A stretch of 64,000 nucleotides of DNA, taken from positions 4,312-68,311 of the forward strand of contig CAZEEG010000014.1 of NCBI GenBank assembly GCA_964511065.1, read 5' to 3'. The position numbers and the translations under genes were made by a program. Below are positions 1 through 9,188 of the stretch, piece by piece. Under the pieces are notes generated by a model. That model made no database searches. It was not told the origin of the DNA and was given only the letters and a program-made list of their open reading frames with translations. Position 1 is the stretch's first letter. The number at the start of each line of letters is the position of its first letter. This stretch comes from CALBRZ01 sp964511065 (GTDB lineage Bacteria > Planctomycetota > Planctomycetia > Pirellulales > S012-138).

Positions 1-256
1 GGCCCCGGGCGCCATGATAATAGGGACGACGAAGCCGCCGCGTCTGACGATTGATGCCGCCGCAGCAAGCCGCCCGTGCTACGGCGAGTCAACAACACGG
101 AGTGCCCCCCTGGTGGCCCGGAGGCCAGCCGCCGGTGTGGCCGCACCAAGACCGCCGGTTCCCCGAGTCCGTCGGCAGCCGCCCCCGATGGGTGATCGCT
201 GTCTGACGTTCCTGCCTTGGTAGTCCCGCCGCTTAAGCCTACGAAGTCGAGACGCC

Positions 257-1594
257 ATGAAGATTGCCTACATCGCTTCCGGCGCCGCTGGCATGTACTG
301 CGGAATGTGCCTGCACGATAACACGTTGGCCGCCGCGCTCATTCAGGCGGGACAGGATGTGCTGCTGATTCCCACCTACACGCCGATCAAGACCGACGAG
401 CAGAACGTGTCGGAAGATCGCGTGTTCTTTGGCGGAATCAATGTCTACCTGCAGCAATTGTCGCCGATCTTCCGGCATACGCCGTGGACGATGGATCGGC
501 TGCTCGACGCCCGCCCGTTCATGAAGTTTCTGGCCACGCGCCGCAGCACGGTCGATCCGGCTAAACTGGGCGCGCTGACGGTTTCCATGCTGCAAGGCGA
601 GCACGGCCACCAGAAGAAGGAACTCGATAAGCTGCTCTCCTGGCTCGAAGAAGAAGTGCGGCCCGACGTCGTCCACCTCTCGAACGCCATGCTGATTGCC
701 ATGGCGCCGGCCATGCGGCAGCGGCTGGGATGTCCTGTAGTGTGCAGTCTCTCGGGCGAGGATGTGTTTCTGGAGCGGATTGTCGAACCGCATTATACGA
801 GGGCCCGCAGCCTGCTCCGCGAGCACAGTCCCCAGGCGCAGGCGTATGTGGCGATGAACCGCTATTACGCCGACTTCATGATCGACTACATGGACCTGCC
901 GCCGGAGCGGGTTCATGTGATCTCCCATGGTTTGAACCTGGACGGCCACGCGCCGCAGCCGAGCGTGCGAAACCGCTCGGCCGGCGACGAGGTGGTGATC
1001 GGTTACTTTGCCCGCATCTGCGAGGACAAGGGGCTCCACCTGCTGGTCGACGCGTTCATCGCGCTGTCCCGCGATGAGGACTTGCCGCCGCTGCGGCTGA
1101 GGGCGGCCGGATACTGCTCCAAGGGTGATCGCGCCTTTCTGGAGCAGCAACTGCAGAAGCTTCGGGCTGCTGGCCTGGCCGACCGGTTTGAATACCTGGG
1201 CGAGCCCGACCGGCAAACCAAGATCGACATCATCCAAAGTTTTGACTTGATGAGTGTTCCCAGCGTGTATCGCGAGAGCAAGGGGCTCAGCATACTGGAA
1301 GCCATGGCCAACGGCATCCCGGTGGTGCAGCCAGCGCATGGGACCTACCCTGAGCTGATCGAAGAAACCGAAGCAGGGCTGCTGTTTGAGCCGCTCAACG
1401 TTGGAGCGTTGACAGACGCCATCAGGACGTTGATCCGCAACCCGCAACTGGCTCAGCGTTGCGGTAGCCGCGGCCACGCGGCCGTTCGGGAGCGGTACCA
1501 CTCCGAAGCGATGGCGCAGCAGACGGTGGAACTCTATGGCCGCGTGCTGGATGAGCATCAAGGAACGCGAGCCAGAGAGCTTTCCGAAGCGTAG
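257..1594 (+). CDS. GT4-family glycosyltransferase
   Basis: Predicted cytoplasmic or membrane-associated glycosyltransferase of 445 residues with GT-B fold, presumably moving a sugar from a nucleotide-sugar donor to an unknown acceptor. The N-terminal half opens with MKIAYIASGAAGMYCGMC, a Gly-rich acceptor-domain loop, followed by VVCSLSGEDVFLE. The C-terminal half carries the donor-site features of GT4 enzymes: VIGYFARICEDKGLHLLVDA (positions about 247-266) and the EX7E-type stretch ESKGLSILEAMANGIPVV. No signal peptide or membrane segment is seen. The ATG at 257 is preceded only by a weak purine stretch. The next gene on the same strand starts 268 bp downstream, so co-transcription is uncertain. 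Family membership is firm; donor and acceptor cannot be told from sequence. Confidence 0.9.
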   Translation: MKIAYIASGAAGMYCGMCLHDNTLAAALIQAGQDVLLIPTYTPIKTDEQNVSEDRVFFGGINVYLQQLSPIFRHTPWTMDRLLDARPFMKFLATRRSTVDPAKLGALTVSMLQGEHGHQKKELDKLLSWLEEEVRPDVVHLSNAMLIAMAPAMRQRLGCPVVCSLSGEDVFLERIVEPHYTRARSLLREHSPQAQAYVAMNRYYADFMIDYMDLPPERVHVISHGLNLDGHAPQPSVRNRSAGDEVVIGYFARICEDKGLHLLVDAFIALSRDEDLPPLRLRAAGYCSKGDRAFLEQQLQKLRAAGLADRFEYLGEPDRQTKIDIIQSFDLMSVPSVYRESKGLSILEAMANGIPVVQPAHGTYPELIEETEAGLLFEPLNVGALTDAIRTLIRNPQLAQRCGSRGHAAVRERYHSEAMAQQTVELYGRVLDEHQGTRARELSEA

Positions 1595-1862
1595 CTGCTG
1601 ACTTGGCTAGCCGCCCACGTGGCCGGTGGAACGGCCCCACGAGTCGTATGGCCCGTCGCCCCGGCGCCACCATGCTTTGCGTGCAAAAGTCGGCAGCCCG
1701 AGCGGGGGGGCAATGGCCTGCGGCACTTGCCCCGGCGGGGTTTGAAGGCGAAAATCCAGTAGCGTTAAGCTGTTGCATTGGCCGGGAACTATCCGCCACG
1801 GTTCCAGCGAGTGCCCTGCCGCCGTTCTCCCTCCTACAACCCCCGGTACCTTCGTATCGAAT

Positions 1863-2576
1863 ATGCGCGTTCTGTCGTACAACATCCACAAAGGAATTGG
1901 TGGGATCGACCGTCGCTATCGCTTGGATCGCATCATGGAGGTGGTTGATCGCGAACAACCGGACCTCATCTGCCTGCAAGAGGTTGACAGTAATTGTTCC
2001 CGGTCGAACCATCACAACCAGCCCCAGATGCTGCTGGAACATTTCCGCGCCGAGGGCCATTGCTACCAACTCAATGTGCGCGTGAAGTCGGGCGGGTACG
2101 GCAACCTGTTGCTTTCCAAATGGCCCATCTTGGAACGGCATCAGCTTTCCCTGCGGCTCAAGTGGCGTAAACCGCGCGGGGCCCAACTGGCCGTGATCGA
2201 TAGCCCTGAAGGCCCGTTCCACCTGGTCAATTGGCACCTGGGACTGGCGGAGAAAGAACGCCAATGGCAGGTGGAACACTTGATGAAGCATCACACCTTC
2301 CGCGGGCTGGCCGAGTTGCCGACCCTGATCGTGGGCGACTTCAACGATTGGCGAAACCGGTTGGCCAAGTGCGTGTTCGACCAGTTTGAGTTCCAACAAG
2401 CGACCGCGCCCATCTCCCGCTTCCGCTCGTACCCGGCCTACATGCCAGTGGCTGCGCTCGACAAGGCGTTTCACCGCGGCGATTTGACGGTTCACCACGT
2501 GAAAGTCGCCCAGCACAAACTTGCCCGGCAGGCTTCAGACCATCTGCCGCTGGTGGTGGACTTTGGGCTGGGGTAA
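1863..2576 (+). CDS. Endonuclease/exonuclease/phosphatase (EEP) family phosphodiesterase
   Basis: A 237-residue metal-dependent phosphodiesterase of the DNase I/ExoIII/sphingomyelinase superfamily. The core motifs are in order: MRVLSYNIHKGIGG with Asn7, LICLQEVD with the metal ligand Glu40, VGDFNDW with Asp159 and Asn161, and a C-terminal SDHLPL with Asp226 and His227. The full set of catalytic residues makes an active hydrolase likely. The reading frame extends upstream to 1773, but homology starts exactly at the ATG at 1863, so that start is used. There is no signal peptide, arguing for a cytoplasmic enzyme. In other planctomycetes such proteins are annotated only as EEP-family; substrate could be DNA, phospholipid or a phosphoinositide-like ester. 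Confidence 0.9.
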   Translation: MRVLSYNIHKGIGGIDRRYRLDRIMEVVDREQPDLICLQEVDSNCSRSNHHNQPQMLLEHFRAEGHCYQLNVRVKSGGYGNLLLSKWPILERHQLSLRLKWRKPRGAQLAVIDSPEGPFHLVNWHLGLAEKERQWQVEHLMKHHTFRGLAELPTLIVGDFNDWRNRLAKCVFDQFEFQQATAPISRFRSYPAYMPVAALDKAFHRGDLTVHHVKVAQHKLARQASDHLPLVVDFGLG

Positions 2577-2942
2577 TCCTTCCCGGCGGTGGCCACTTCC
2601 AGCGTCTGCCGTTAACAGAGCCCCCCTGTATGGACGGACGGGACGACGAGCAGACCGGCCCCCTGGAGGCCATGCAACAGGCCTTTTTGGAACAAAACTT
2701 GCTCAATATGCGGACTGTGCCAGAGCGGGTAAGCCAGGCTCAACCGCTGCCTTAGCGAAAGCCATCTGTTGGGTCTTTCAGTTGCCCCGATCAGGGCGGT
2801 AAAATCGGCGGTTGGGAGCCCTCGGGCGTTTGGATACCCCCCCTCGGCGAGGCCCGCTGCTGGCCAAAGCTTCGGCGCAGAGCATTTCGAGCCCTCGTTG
2901 CTCATTGAGCCGCCTCCCGCGGATCGAAGGAGATCAGAAACC
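2577..2942. other. Intergenic region, 366 bp
   Basis: No convincing gene is seen. The box GCGGTAAAAT lies at 2796-2805, resembling boxes upstream of 36777 and 38061, and could be an extended -10 element for the gene at 2943; no good -35 hexamer is visible. Confidence 0.4.
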
Positions 2943-3419
2943 ATGCCTTACGTGGTGGCACTTGCCGTGGTGGTGGTCGTCGTGGCGGGGTTGCTGTTTT
3001 TCCTGCCACCTTGGCGCGAATCGCGCCGCAGAACCCATCAAGCCCGGCTGCAACGCGACTTCCGGCTGCAACGCGAACGTTTGGAAGCCCTGTTTCTCGA
3101 CAAGGCTTCCAACTCGGGCAAACCGCGAGGGCTGCGCTGGAAGGATTGCGATTTTCAGAACCCGGTGGTGTTTGCCCGTGATCGAAAGACCGCTCGGCTG
3201 ATGGCCTTCGTGGGCGTGACCGTATCGTTTGAAGCGATTGAAGGCGGCCCGATGGAAGATGTTGAGGCCGTGGGCAATCTCCGCGCGGCGACAGCCTTCT
3301 TCCGGCACGACGGCCATGCGTGGCAAACCGACGGCCGCGTCATTTTCAATCTCGAACCGGCTGAAGCCGTAGCCTATTACGACCGCGAGCTGGAAGCCAT
3401 CGTCGATGGTCCCCAGTAG
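2943..3419 (+). CDS. Membrane-anchored protein of unknown function
   Basis: A 158-residue protein with one N-terminal transmembrane helix (residues about 4-22, rich in Val and Leu) followed by a basic, coiled-coil-prone segment (about 27-52) and a soluble domain of mixed composition ending in YYDRELEAIVDG. The basic residues right after the helix suggest the soluble part is cytoplasmic. The start ATG at 2943 has a good ribosome-binding site (AAGGAG, 10 bp upstream), which decides against the longer frame from 2769. I do not recognise the domain; similar short anchored proteins are common orphans in planctomycetes. It sits alone, with over 300 bp on each side. Confidence 0.75.
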   Translation: MPYVVALAVVVVVVAGLLFFLPPWRESRRRTHQARLQRDFRLQRERLEALFLDKASNSGKPRGLRWKDCDFQNPVVFARDRKTARLMAFVGVTVSFEAIEGGPMEDVEAVGNLRAATAFFRHDGHAWQTDGRVIFNLEPAEAVAYYDRELEAIVDGPQ

Positions 3420-3734
3420 GCGGCCTGTGCGAACCGGCTGATGGATGGCGTGCGCGGAATGCTGGTCTTACATCGGCGGCGGTATCCGCCTTCCGATGGA
3501 TCGCGCATCCAGATCGGTCGGTGCACCGGCACCGCTGGCCAGGCCCCGCTCGATGCAGACTGCCCCCGGAACGTTCTTTGACGAGCCGGCCGGTGGCCGC
3601 GGTTGGGAGCCCCTCCTCCTCTACATCGCAATCTTGGCGGGGCGGAACTGGAATCTCGTCTCGCGAGAACTTACGATGGCGGCGGTTGCAGCTTCTGCGT
3701 GGATGGCTGCCAATTCCCCCTGCGGTGGATCAAT
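3420..3734. other. Intergenic region, 315 bp
   Basis: Several short overlapping frames exist but none has a ribosome-binding site or recognisable product. I see no strong hairpin or repeat here. Confidence 0.4.
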
Positions 3735-3962
3735 ATGCAGTTCATTGAGATGACGGGTGCAACGCTGATGCGTTGCATCGACGGCGAGACCATCACACCT
3801 GAGCACCTTCGTGCAGCAGGTGTCACCAACGAAAGCCTGGTCCGGGTTAACCGCCAGGGTGACATCGAACTGCGGCGCCACGATCGCTGGGACGTGATTG
3901 GCGGCCTGTTGGGCGACTACGAACACCGCGTGCAGCGGGAAACCGGGTTGACCTGGGCCTAG
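3735..3962 (+). CDS. Small conserved-looking hypothetical protein
   Basis: A 75-residue acidic/basic mixed protein: it begins MQFIEMTGATLMRCIDGE, has a middle with EHLRAAGVTNESLVRVNRQG and ends IGGLLGDYEHRVQRETG. It has no membrane segment or signal peptide. The frame is open from 3603, but the segment before Met at 3735 looks non-coding (irregular, Cys-rich), so the short form is chosen; an ATG at 3750 is also possible. The regular amphipathic composition and clean stop support a real gene. I do not know the function; it looks like a small soluble adaptor or DNA-binding-size protein, but nothing in the sequence proves this. Confidence 0.6.
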   Translation: MQFIEMTGATLMRCIDGETITPEHLRAAGVTNESLVRVNRQGDIELRRHDRWDVIGGLLGDYEHRVQRETGLTWA

Positions 3963-4274
3963 CGCGGTTGCCCGGGCGATTTGCCGTTGTCTGCGCCGCT
4001 TCAATCCGCGCCCCCCAGGGCGACGACCGCAAACGGCACGGCTTCCACGATGTTACGGCATTCGATTGCCGCGGCGTTCCACGTTGTCGCAGCCTCGCAG
4101 GATGTACCGCCCACCACGTTCCGTGGCCCCCGCAGTTCGTCCGGAACCCAAGTGGCCGATGGCGTCAACCGTTTCTGCGGAACGGGCCGCGGGAAGTGGT
4201 TCGCACCACGAGCCGTCGCCAAATTCTCCATGGCCGATTCTCACCTGACCTCATGATCAAAACGGGAGCAACCC
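3963..4274. other. Intergenic region, 312 bp
   Basis: Overlapping short frames on both strands show no family resemblance. The last 20 bp hold the ribosome-binding site (GGGAG) of the next gene. Confidence 0.4.
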
Positions 4275-5321
4275 ATGCGAATTGCGCTGGCCTGGCTGAT
4301 TGTCGCAACATCGGTGGCCGCAGCCGGTGAGGCGTTGCCGCCTCCCAAGGGTAAGGTGGTGCCAGAGGGTGCCCGGTTGGAGCACCTGTTTACCCGCATG
4401 GCTGAAATCGAAGGTGGCCTGACGGAAGGTCCGGCCGCCGCACCCGATGGCAGCATCTACTTTTCGGACATTCCGTTCGGCGAAGATCGCGGGATGATCC
4501 TGCGCTTCGATCCGGCGACCAAGCAAACCACGGTGTTTACCGACGACAGCGGCAAGTCCAATGGGCTGTTCTTTGATCCACAAGGGCGGCTGCTGGCATG
4601 CGAAGGCGCCGCGCACGGTGGGCGGCGGATCAGCCGTTGGAACGTGAAAACCGGCCAGCGCGAGGTCGTGGTCGATAACTACCAAGGCCGCCGCTTCAAC
4701 GCGCCCAACGACATTTGCCTGGATCGCGAAGGACGAATCTACTTCTCCGACCCCCGGTACGTGGGGCATGAGCCGCGGGAGTTGGATTTTCGCGGGGTCT
4801 TCCGCATCGATCTCGACGGCTCACTGCACGTGGCTACCCGCGAGGTGTCCAAGCCCAACGGCCTGGCGATCAGCCCCGATGGCCGCTGGTTGTACGTGGC
4901 AGAACACGACAACGGCACCGATCAGATCGACTCCACCAAGCCAGCTCCCAAGCCGGGACCGATGAAGATTTATGCCTTTCCGCTCAATGAGCAGGGGAAC
5001 GTGGCCGGCCCCCGCAAGACCGTGATCGATTTTGGCAAGGAACCAGGCTGCGACGGCATGACCGTCGATATGCAAGGCAATCTCTATCTGACGATCCGCA
5101 CGCCGCGTCGGCCCGGCGTTCTGGTGATCGATCCCGAAGGCCGAGAGATCGCCCATATCCCGACGGGCCCGGCCAACCAGCAAGGGGCCGAACCGGTAGG
5201 GCTGCCCAGCAACGTGATCTTTGGACGGGGCGACGAAGCCAACGTGCTTTACATCACGGTCGATACCAGTTTGTACCGCATCCCGCTGCTGCTGAAGGGT
5301 TATCACCCGCTGCACAATTGA
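4275..5321 (+). CDS. Secreted SMP-30/gluconolactonase-like beta-propeller hydrolase
   Basis: A 348-residue protein with an N-terminal Sec signal peptide (MRIALAWLIVATSVAAAGEA) and a six-bladed beta-propeller of the SMP-30/gluconolactonase/LRE family. Family hallmarks are EGPAAAPDGSIYFSDIPF near residue 55-72, NAPNDICLDREGRIYFSDP in the middle, and NGLAISPDGRWLYVAEHDNG in the second half; the acidic and Asn residues of these loops form the divalent-metal site in characterised members. The likely reaction is hydrolysis of a sugar lactone outside the cytoplasmic membrane. The ATG is fixed by GGGAG six bases upstream. It is monocistronic. Exact substrate is unknown. Confidence 0.9.
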   Translation: MRIALAWLIVATSVAAAGEALPPPKGKVVPEGARLEHLFTRMAEIEGGLTEGPAAAPDGSIYFSDIPFGEDRGMILRFDPATKQTTVFTDDSGKSNGLFFDPQGRLLACEGAAHGGRRISRWNVKTGQREVVVDNYQGRRFNAPNDICLDREGRIYFSDPRYVGHEPRELDFRGVFRIDLDGSLHVATREVSKPNGLAISPDGRWLYVAEHDNGTDQIDSTKPAPKPGPMKIYAFPLNEQGNVAGPRKTVIDFGKEPGCDGMTVDMQGNLYLTIRTPRRPGVLVIDPEGREIAHIPTGPANQQGAEPVGLPSNVIFGRGDEANVLYITVDTSLYRIPLLLKGYHPLHN

Positions 5322-5435
5322 GCGTCCAATCGGGCCTCTGACCCGATGCCTGGCCGCCTGTACCTGCCGCCTTTATCAGGCTGGCTGCCTCTGCCTGGTG
5401 GCCCCGCCGTTGGATCCGGGGTTTTCGATGGCGGC

Positions 5436-5771
5436 TTAGGGCTGCGTGGGCTCGAAATGAATGGCCAGCCAGATGGTCGTCTGGTTGGTATCGGTCCATT
5501 CCACGCGGTGCCGGCGATGCGCGGCGATATGCACCCAATCGCCAGGGCGAAGCTCGCGCGATTGCGGATCGTCTTCAAACCGCAACCTGGCCCCGCCGGT
5601 GAGCAGTACCACCCATTCGTCAAGCTCCTGATCCAACCACTGACCCGGCGGCGTGACTTGCCCCGTTGAAACAATGCGCTCCAGGCGGAAGGGACCGCCG
5701 GTGAGCAGCGTTTGAAAGATTTCGTCGTCGGAAGGCGGAGGCAGGTCGCGCAGCAGGTTCGAGGGCGTCAT
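5436..5771 (-). CDS. Single-domain cupin protein
   Basis: A 111-residue cupin. The two conserved cupin motifs are recognisable: the first around ELDEWVVLLTGGARLRFE and the second around RPGDWVHIAAHRRHRVEWTD, with His residues that could bind a metal. Cupins of this size act as small isomerases, dioxygenases or ligand sensors; which applies here is unclear. A strong ribosome-binding site (AGGAGG, 10 bp from the ATG) supports the start. The gene follows the orphan at 5817-6410 by 45 bp on the same strand and may be the last cistron of a prfB transcript. Confidence 0.85.
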   Translation of the reverse strand: MTPSNLLRDLPPPSDDEIFQTLLTGGPFRLERIVSTGQVTPPGQWLDQELDEWVVLLTGGARLRFEDDPQSRELRPGDWVHIAAHRRHRVEWTDTNQTTIWLAIHFEPTQP

Positions 5772-5816
5772 GGCAATGGTTCCTCCTGGTGCATCGAGCG
5801 CTAGGGCCGCTTGCCG

Positions 5817-6410
5817 TCAGTTCGAGGCTTGAATCACGTATTGCCATCGCACGGTAAAGGGGGCCGCGGCCGGCACGGTTGAAGGTGCAATGGCCAAAGC
5901 GATCGCCAAGTCTGCGTCATGGCTTGGTGATGGTATTTCAGGCGTCGCTGGCAAGCGAAGTACGGCGATTTCTTCCACGGCCGCGATGCGCGCGACCTCG
6001 TGGCCATCGAGCGCCAACCAGACGGCGCCTTCGGCCGCTCGCGCGGTCACTCCCTCGCCCAAGCGGTAACAACTGCCGATAGGCCCCGGCGAATCGTTCG
6101 CCCGGCAGGCGGCATCGAACCGCAGTTCGCCCTCGGGCAGCGCTTCCGCCGAGAGCGACCAATGGCTGCGGCCGGCCATGCCGACCGCCAAGGCGACCGT
6201 AATCCCAACGGGCCGCTGTTCCAGATGCAAATCCTGTAACGGGGGGCTGGCAGGCCAGGGCGTGGCGTCGTCGCCTTCCACGGTCGCCAGCAATACGCGC
6301 TCGCTACCGCCGGCATCCGCCCAGCACACTTCGTGCGCGTAGCGATCGCCGCGCCGCACAAACCGCAACCGCAACCGTGCGGCTGAAAGCGTCGTTGGAC
6401 CTGCTGCCAT
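5817..6410 (-). CDS. Hypothetical protein downstream of prfB
   Basis: A 197-residue protein of unknown function starting 14 bp after the prfB stop on the same strand, so almost certainly translated from the prfB message. It is rich in Ala, Leu, Glu and Arg, with beta-strand-like alternation throughout (for example LRLRFVRRGDRYAHEVCWAD near the N-terminus and FTVRWQYVIQASN at the C-terminus). No signal peptide, membrane helix or catalytic motif is evident. The antisense frames in this stretch are shadows. I cannot assign a family; the operon position alone does not indicate a translation role. Confidence 0.7.
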   Translation of the reverse strand: MAAGPTTLSAARLRLRFVRRGDRYAHEVCWADAGGSERVLLATVEGDDATPWPASPPLQDLHLEQRPVGITVALAVGMAGRSHWSLSAEALPEGELRFDAACRANDSPGPIGSCYRLGEGVTARAAEGAVWLALDGHEVARIAAVEEIAVLRLPATPEIPSPSHDADLAIALAIAPSTVPAAAPFTVRWQYVIQASN

Positions 6411-6424
6411 CGCTGCCTGCGAGC

Positions 6425-7526
6425 TTAGGAGGCGGGAGTTTCTTGTCCCACCCGCCAGCGCAGGTAGGCATCGAGAAAGCCTTGGATATCGCCGTCCATC
6501 ACCGCCTGAAAGTTGCCCTGCGTGTAGCCGGTGCGGGCGTCCTTCACGCGCTGGTCGGGATGCTGGAAATAGTTGCGAATCTGCGAACCGAAGCCGACCT
6601 TGGCCTGGCGGTCGTACTTGGCGGCTTGCTCCTTCTCGCGTTTTTCCTCTTCAATCTGCACCAGCTTGGCGCGGAGCATCTTCATCGCCGTTGCCCGGTT
6701 CTTGTGTTGGCTCCGCTCGTTCTGGCATTGAACCACGGTGCCGGTGGGAATGTGGGTCAGGCGGATCGCGCTGCTGGTCTTGTTCACGTGCTGGCCGCCG
6801 GCGCCCGAGGCCCGGAACACGTCCTCGCGGATGTCTTCGTCGCGCAATTCGACATCCACGTTGTCTTCCGGCGAGACATCGACCGCCGCAAAGCTGGTCT
6901 GGCGTTTGCCTTCAGCATTGAACGGGCTGATGCGCACCAGGCGATGGATCCCGGTTTCGCCCTTGAGGTAACCATAGGCGAAGGGCCCGCGCACCAATAG
7001 CGACGCGCTGTTGATGCCGGCTTCTTCGTTGTCCTGCCGGTCGATCAGCTCCACGCTGTAGTCGAGGTCAGCCGCCCACTGGCAATACATCCGTAGCAGC
7101 ATTTCGGCCCAATCGTGGGCGTCGGTGCCGCCGTCGCGGGCGTAGATCGACACGATCGCGTTGCGGTCGTCGTGCGGGCCGTTCAGCAACGCCCGCAGTT
7201 CGAGATCCTCCAGCGTCTTTTCGACCCGGGTGAGTTCCTCCTGGACTTCCGCGGCGAAGCTGGGGTCTTCGTCCGCCATTTCGGCCATGGTGTGGAGGTC
7301 TTCGACCGTGCGGTTCAACTCCGTCAACGGCTTGACCACCGCGTTCACCGCCTTGAGCCGCGAAACGATTTCCTGAGCCTGTTCCTGGTTGTCCCAGAAA
7401 TTAGGCTCGGCCATCTGCCGCTCTAAATCCTCAACCTGAGAGATTTTGTGAGCGTAGTCAAAGAGAGTCCCGCAGTTGGATCAACCGGTCTTGGATGGCC
7501 TGGATGCGATCGTGAAGCTCGGACAT
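6425..7526 (-). CDS. prfB: Peptide chain release factor 2, with programmed +1 frameshift
   Basis: RF2 recognises UGA and UAA stop codons on the ribosome and triggers hydrolysis of peptidyl-tRNA. The protein has the RF2 anticodon-mimic tripeptide SPF (in VRISPFNAEGK) and the catalytic GGQ (in GASGAGGQHVNKTSSAIR). The gene is in two frames. The first frame starts at ATG 7526 (purine-rich site upstream) and encodes 22 residues ending in Leu; it is closed by an in-frame TGA at 7460-7458. The sequence CTT TGA C is the classical RF2 slip site; +1 slippage gives Asp-Tyr-Ala and joins the long frame, total 366 residues. A GGG run stands five bases before CTT, a weak version of the internal Shine-Dalgarno of E. 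coli. Regulation: autogenous, as low RF2 favours slippage. The genes at 6410 and 5771 follow closely. Confidence 0.96.
7458..7465 (-). promoter_or_regulatory. RF2 programmed frameshift site
   Basis: CTTTGAC on the minus strand, with CTT as the slippery codon, TGA as the in-frame stop and C as the favourable following base. It is located at codons 22-23 of prfB. Confidence 0.93.
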
Positions 7527-7796
7527 CAACCTTACCCTCGTGGTACGCAGCGGCAGACCTACCGCCGCAATCATCATGCAAGCGTGCAGGGCGGCTCAGG
7601 CGGCCCGCTTTCGGCGGCACCTGGGCCCCCCCTGTTTCTAAAGTCTATCGCAAAGCCGAAAGCGGAAAAGGTCGGCCGAAAGGAATACCAGGCCGCGAGA
7701 GAACACCCTGAGGCGGAGGACACCCAGGACATGGGCAGTGAGCGCCTGCGGGTGCGGCGCAAGCACGATTTTGCGGTGCGGCTTCTGCTGGCGGGG

Positions 7797-8594
7797 CTAC
7801 TGAGACCGGGAGGAGGCAAAGTCGACCACCGCGCGGCCCTGATCCTGCGGCCGCTTCACCGGCACCAGGCCCAGCGGCGGCAATCGCAACTCCAGCCCGA
7901 TGGGGAGAATCTCCGCGTCGGGCAGCACCTGGCGATTGAGCTCGTAAATCTCCTGCCAGCGATTGGCATCGCCCAAGTAGCGGCGGGCAATGGATTCCAG
8001 CGTATCGCCATCGCGGATCACGTGCGTGGGCGCCGGCATAGGCGGCAGTCGCCGGGTCGAAGTCCCGAGATGCTCACCCCCCAGGGCATCGCCGTAACGC
8101 GGCGCCAAGTCCGGGGGCTGTTTCGCACTGGCCAGGGGATCGCGCGGCCGGGCCGTTGGCCCCCCGATGCTGGCCGGCAAGCGGCGGGTGTCGTCCGTGG
8201 GCGTGAGATCCCGCCCGGTATCCGTTGCTAAGGTCCCCAGCGCCGCTTCAGGCGTCGTGGCAGCCTGGGATGTCGCATTGCGGTCGGCGTCTGCCGTGGC
8301 CGCGCCAGCAGCCAAGGTAGCCGCGCTCGTGGCCAAGGTGGCCGCATCGCCACCTTCCGATGGTTCGGCCGCAGACAGCCCCTGTGTCCATGTGGCGACC
8401 GAATTGGGCAGGGAGACGGCGTCGGGATACGGGGCGGCTTGCCACTGCACGCCGGGGCGGCTCGTCGCGCGATCGGCAACGGTCGCGGCATCAGGATCGG
8501 GCGCCTTGCGGAACAGCGTGGCGCATGCCACACCCGCGGTGAGCACTCCGATGGCGGCCAGAGTTCTGGTGGCGCTGACGCTCATATGACGCAT
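7797..8594 (-). CDS. LysM-domain protein with N-terminal membrane anchor
   Basis: A 265-residue exported or membrane-anchored protein. Residues about 8-28 (TRTLAAIGVLTAGVACATLF) form a hydrophobic signal-anchor; the Cys there lacks a proper lipobox, so a lipoprotein is less likely. A long Ala/Thr/Pro-rich linker (about 35-190) follows, and the C-terminus holds a LysM module: THVIRDGDTLESIARRYLGD with the typical NRWQEIYELNRQ helix. LysM binds peptidoglycan or related glycans. Start choice is between ATG 8594 and ATG 8585; the frame is open to 8711 but that extension looks non-coding. The gene lies 270 bp upstream of prfB on the same strand, probably as a separate unit. Confidence 0.85.
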   Translation of the reverse strand: MRHMSVSATRTLAAIGVLTAGVACATLFRKAPDPDAATVADRATSRPGVQWQAAPYPDAVSLPNSVATWTQGLSAAEPSEGGDAATLATSAATLAAGAATADADRNATSQAATTPEAALGTLATDTGRDLTPTDDTRRLPASIGGPTARPRDPLASAKQPPDLAPRYGDALGGEHLGTSTRRLPPMPAPTHVIRDGDTLESIARRYLGDANRWQEIYELNRQVLPDAEILPIGLELRLPPLGLVPVKRPQDQGRAVVDFASSRSQ

Positions 8595-9188
8595 GCAGGG
8601 ATCGCTGCGACAGCGGGACTTCCTGCTGCGTCTGCCGCGGATGGAATGAACGGTTGCTGCCTTCCATGGGCAGCAGGCCAAGCCCCCACTGCGTGTGCAG
8701 AGCTTGACCACCTATCGTTATCGTCGGCTTATCACCTTGCGGAAAAGTGATTCTGGTTGGTCGCGGGCCACTTTTTTCGCTGCCGGGCGCCGGTTGTACC
8801 GATTGGGCAAGCTGTTTGGGGCCCGCGGCAACCCTTAGCCGCTGGCATGCTGGTGCTGCGTGTGGCTGATTCCCCCCAAGGTGCCAGCACATACAGCGGC
8901 CAAAAGTGTGTGCTCAAAGACGTATCGTCCGCACTGCCGCCCAGGGGGCCCGGGCGGCAGAGTTTTGCTAATTCGCCCCACCTGTTGGCGTGCTGCCCGC
9001 TTTATCCTCCCCGGCTCGCTTGCCAGCGAAGAAACCTCCGGTGCCGGCCGATAGTAGGTTTCGACAACACCCGTGTTGAAAGCCTGGCGGATGCCGCTTC
9101 TATGGCCAGGTTCCGGCTTGGACCCCGGAACCTGGCACTTGGCGCGGTTCACCCTACACCCGTTGGGTCAGATTCAGGAGAAGCATCG
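8595..9188. other. Intergenic region with hairpins, 594 bp
   Basis: No gene is supported. Two inverted repeats are present near the right end: a small one at 9064-9078 (CAACAC/GTGTTG) and a 12-bp perfect one at 9105-9136 (listed separately). Confidence 0.5.
9105..9136. repeat. Perfect 12-bp inverted repeat (hairpin)
   Basis: GCCAGGTTCCGG at 9105-9116 and its exact complement at 9125-9136, with an 8-base loop. It lies 52 bp upstream of the start of the 93-residue gene at 9189. No U-run follows, so an intrinsic terminator is not clear; it could be a structured leader or a REP-like element. Confidence 0.75.

Noticed and set aside
239..1561. 440-residue open frame antisense to the glycosyltransferase gene
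   Set aside because: It lies fully inside a clear GT4 gene, has no family resemblance, and is His/Arg/Gln-rich as expected for the antisense frame of GC-rich coding DNA.
7415..7526. prfB interpreted as truncated or starting at 7414
   Set aside because: The upstream 22 codons and the CTTTGAC site complete the normal RF2 N-terminus, so the break is programmed, not a mutation.
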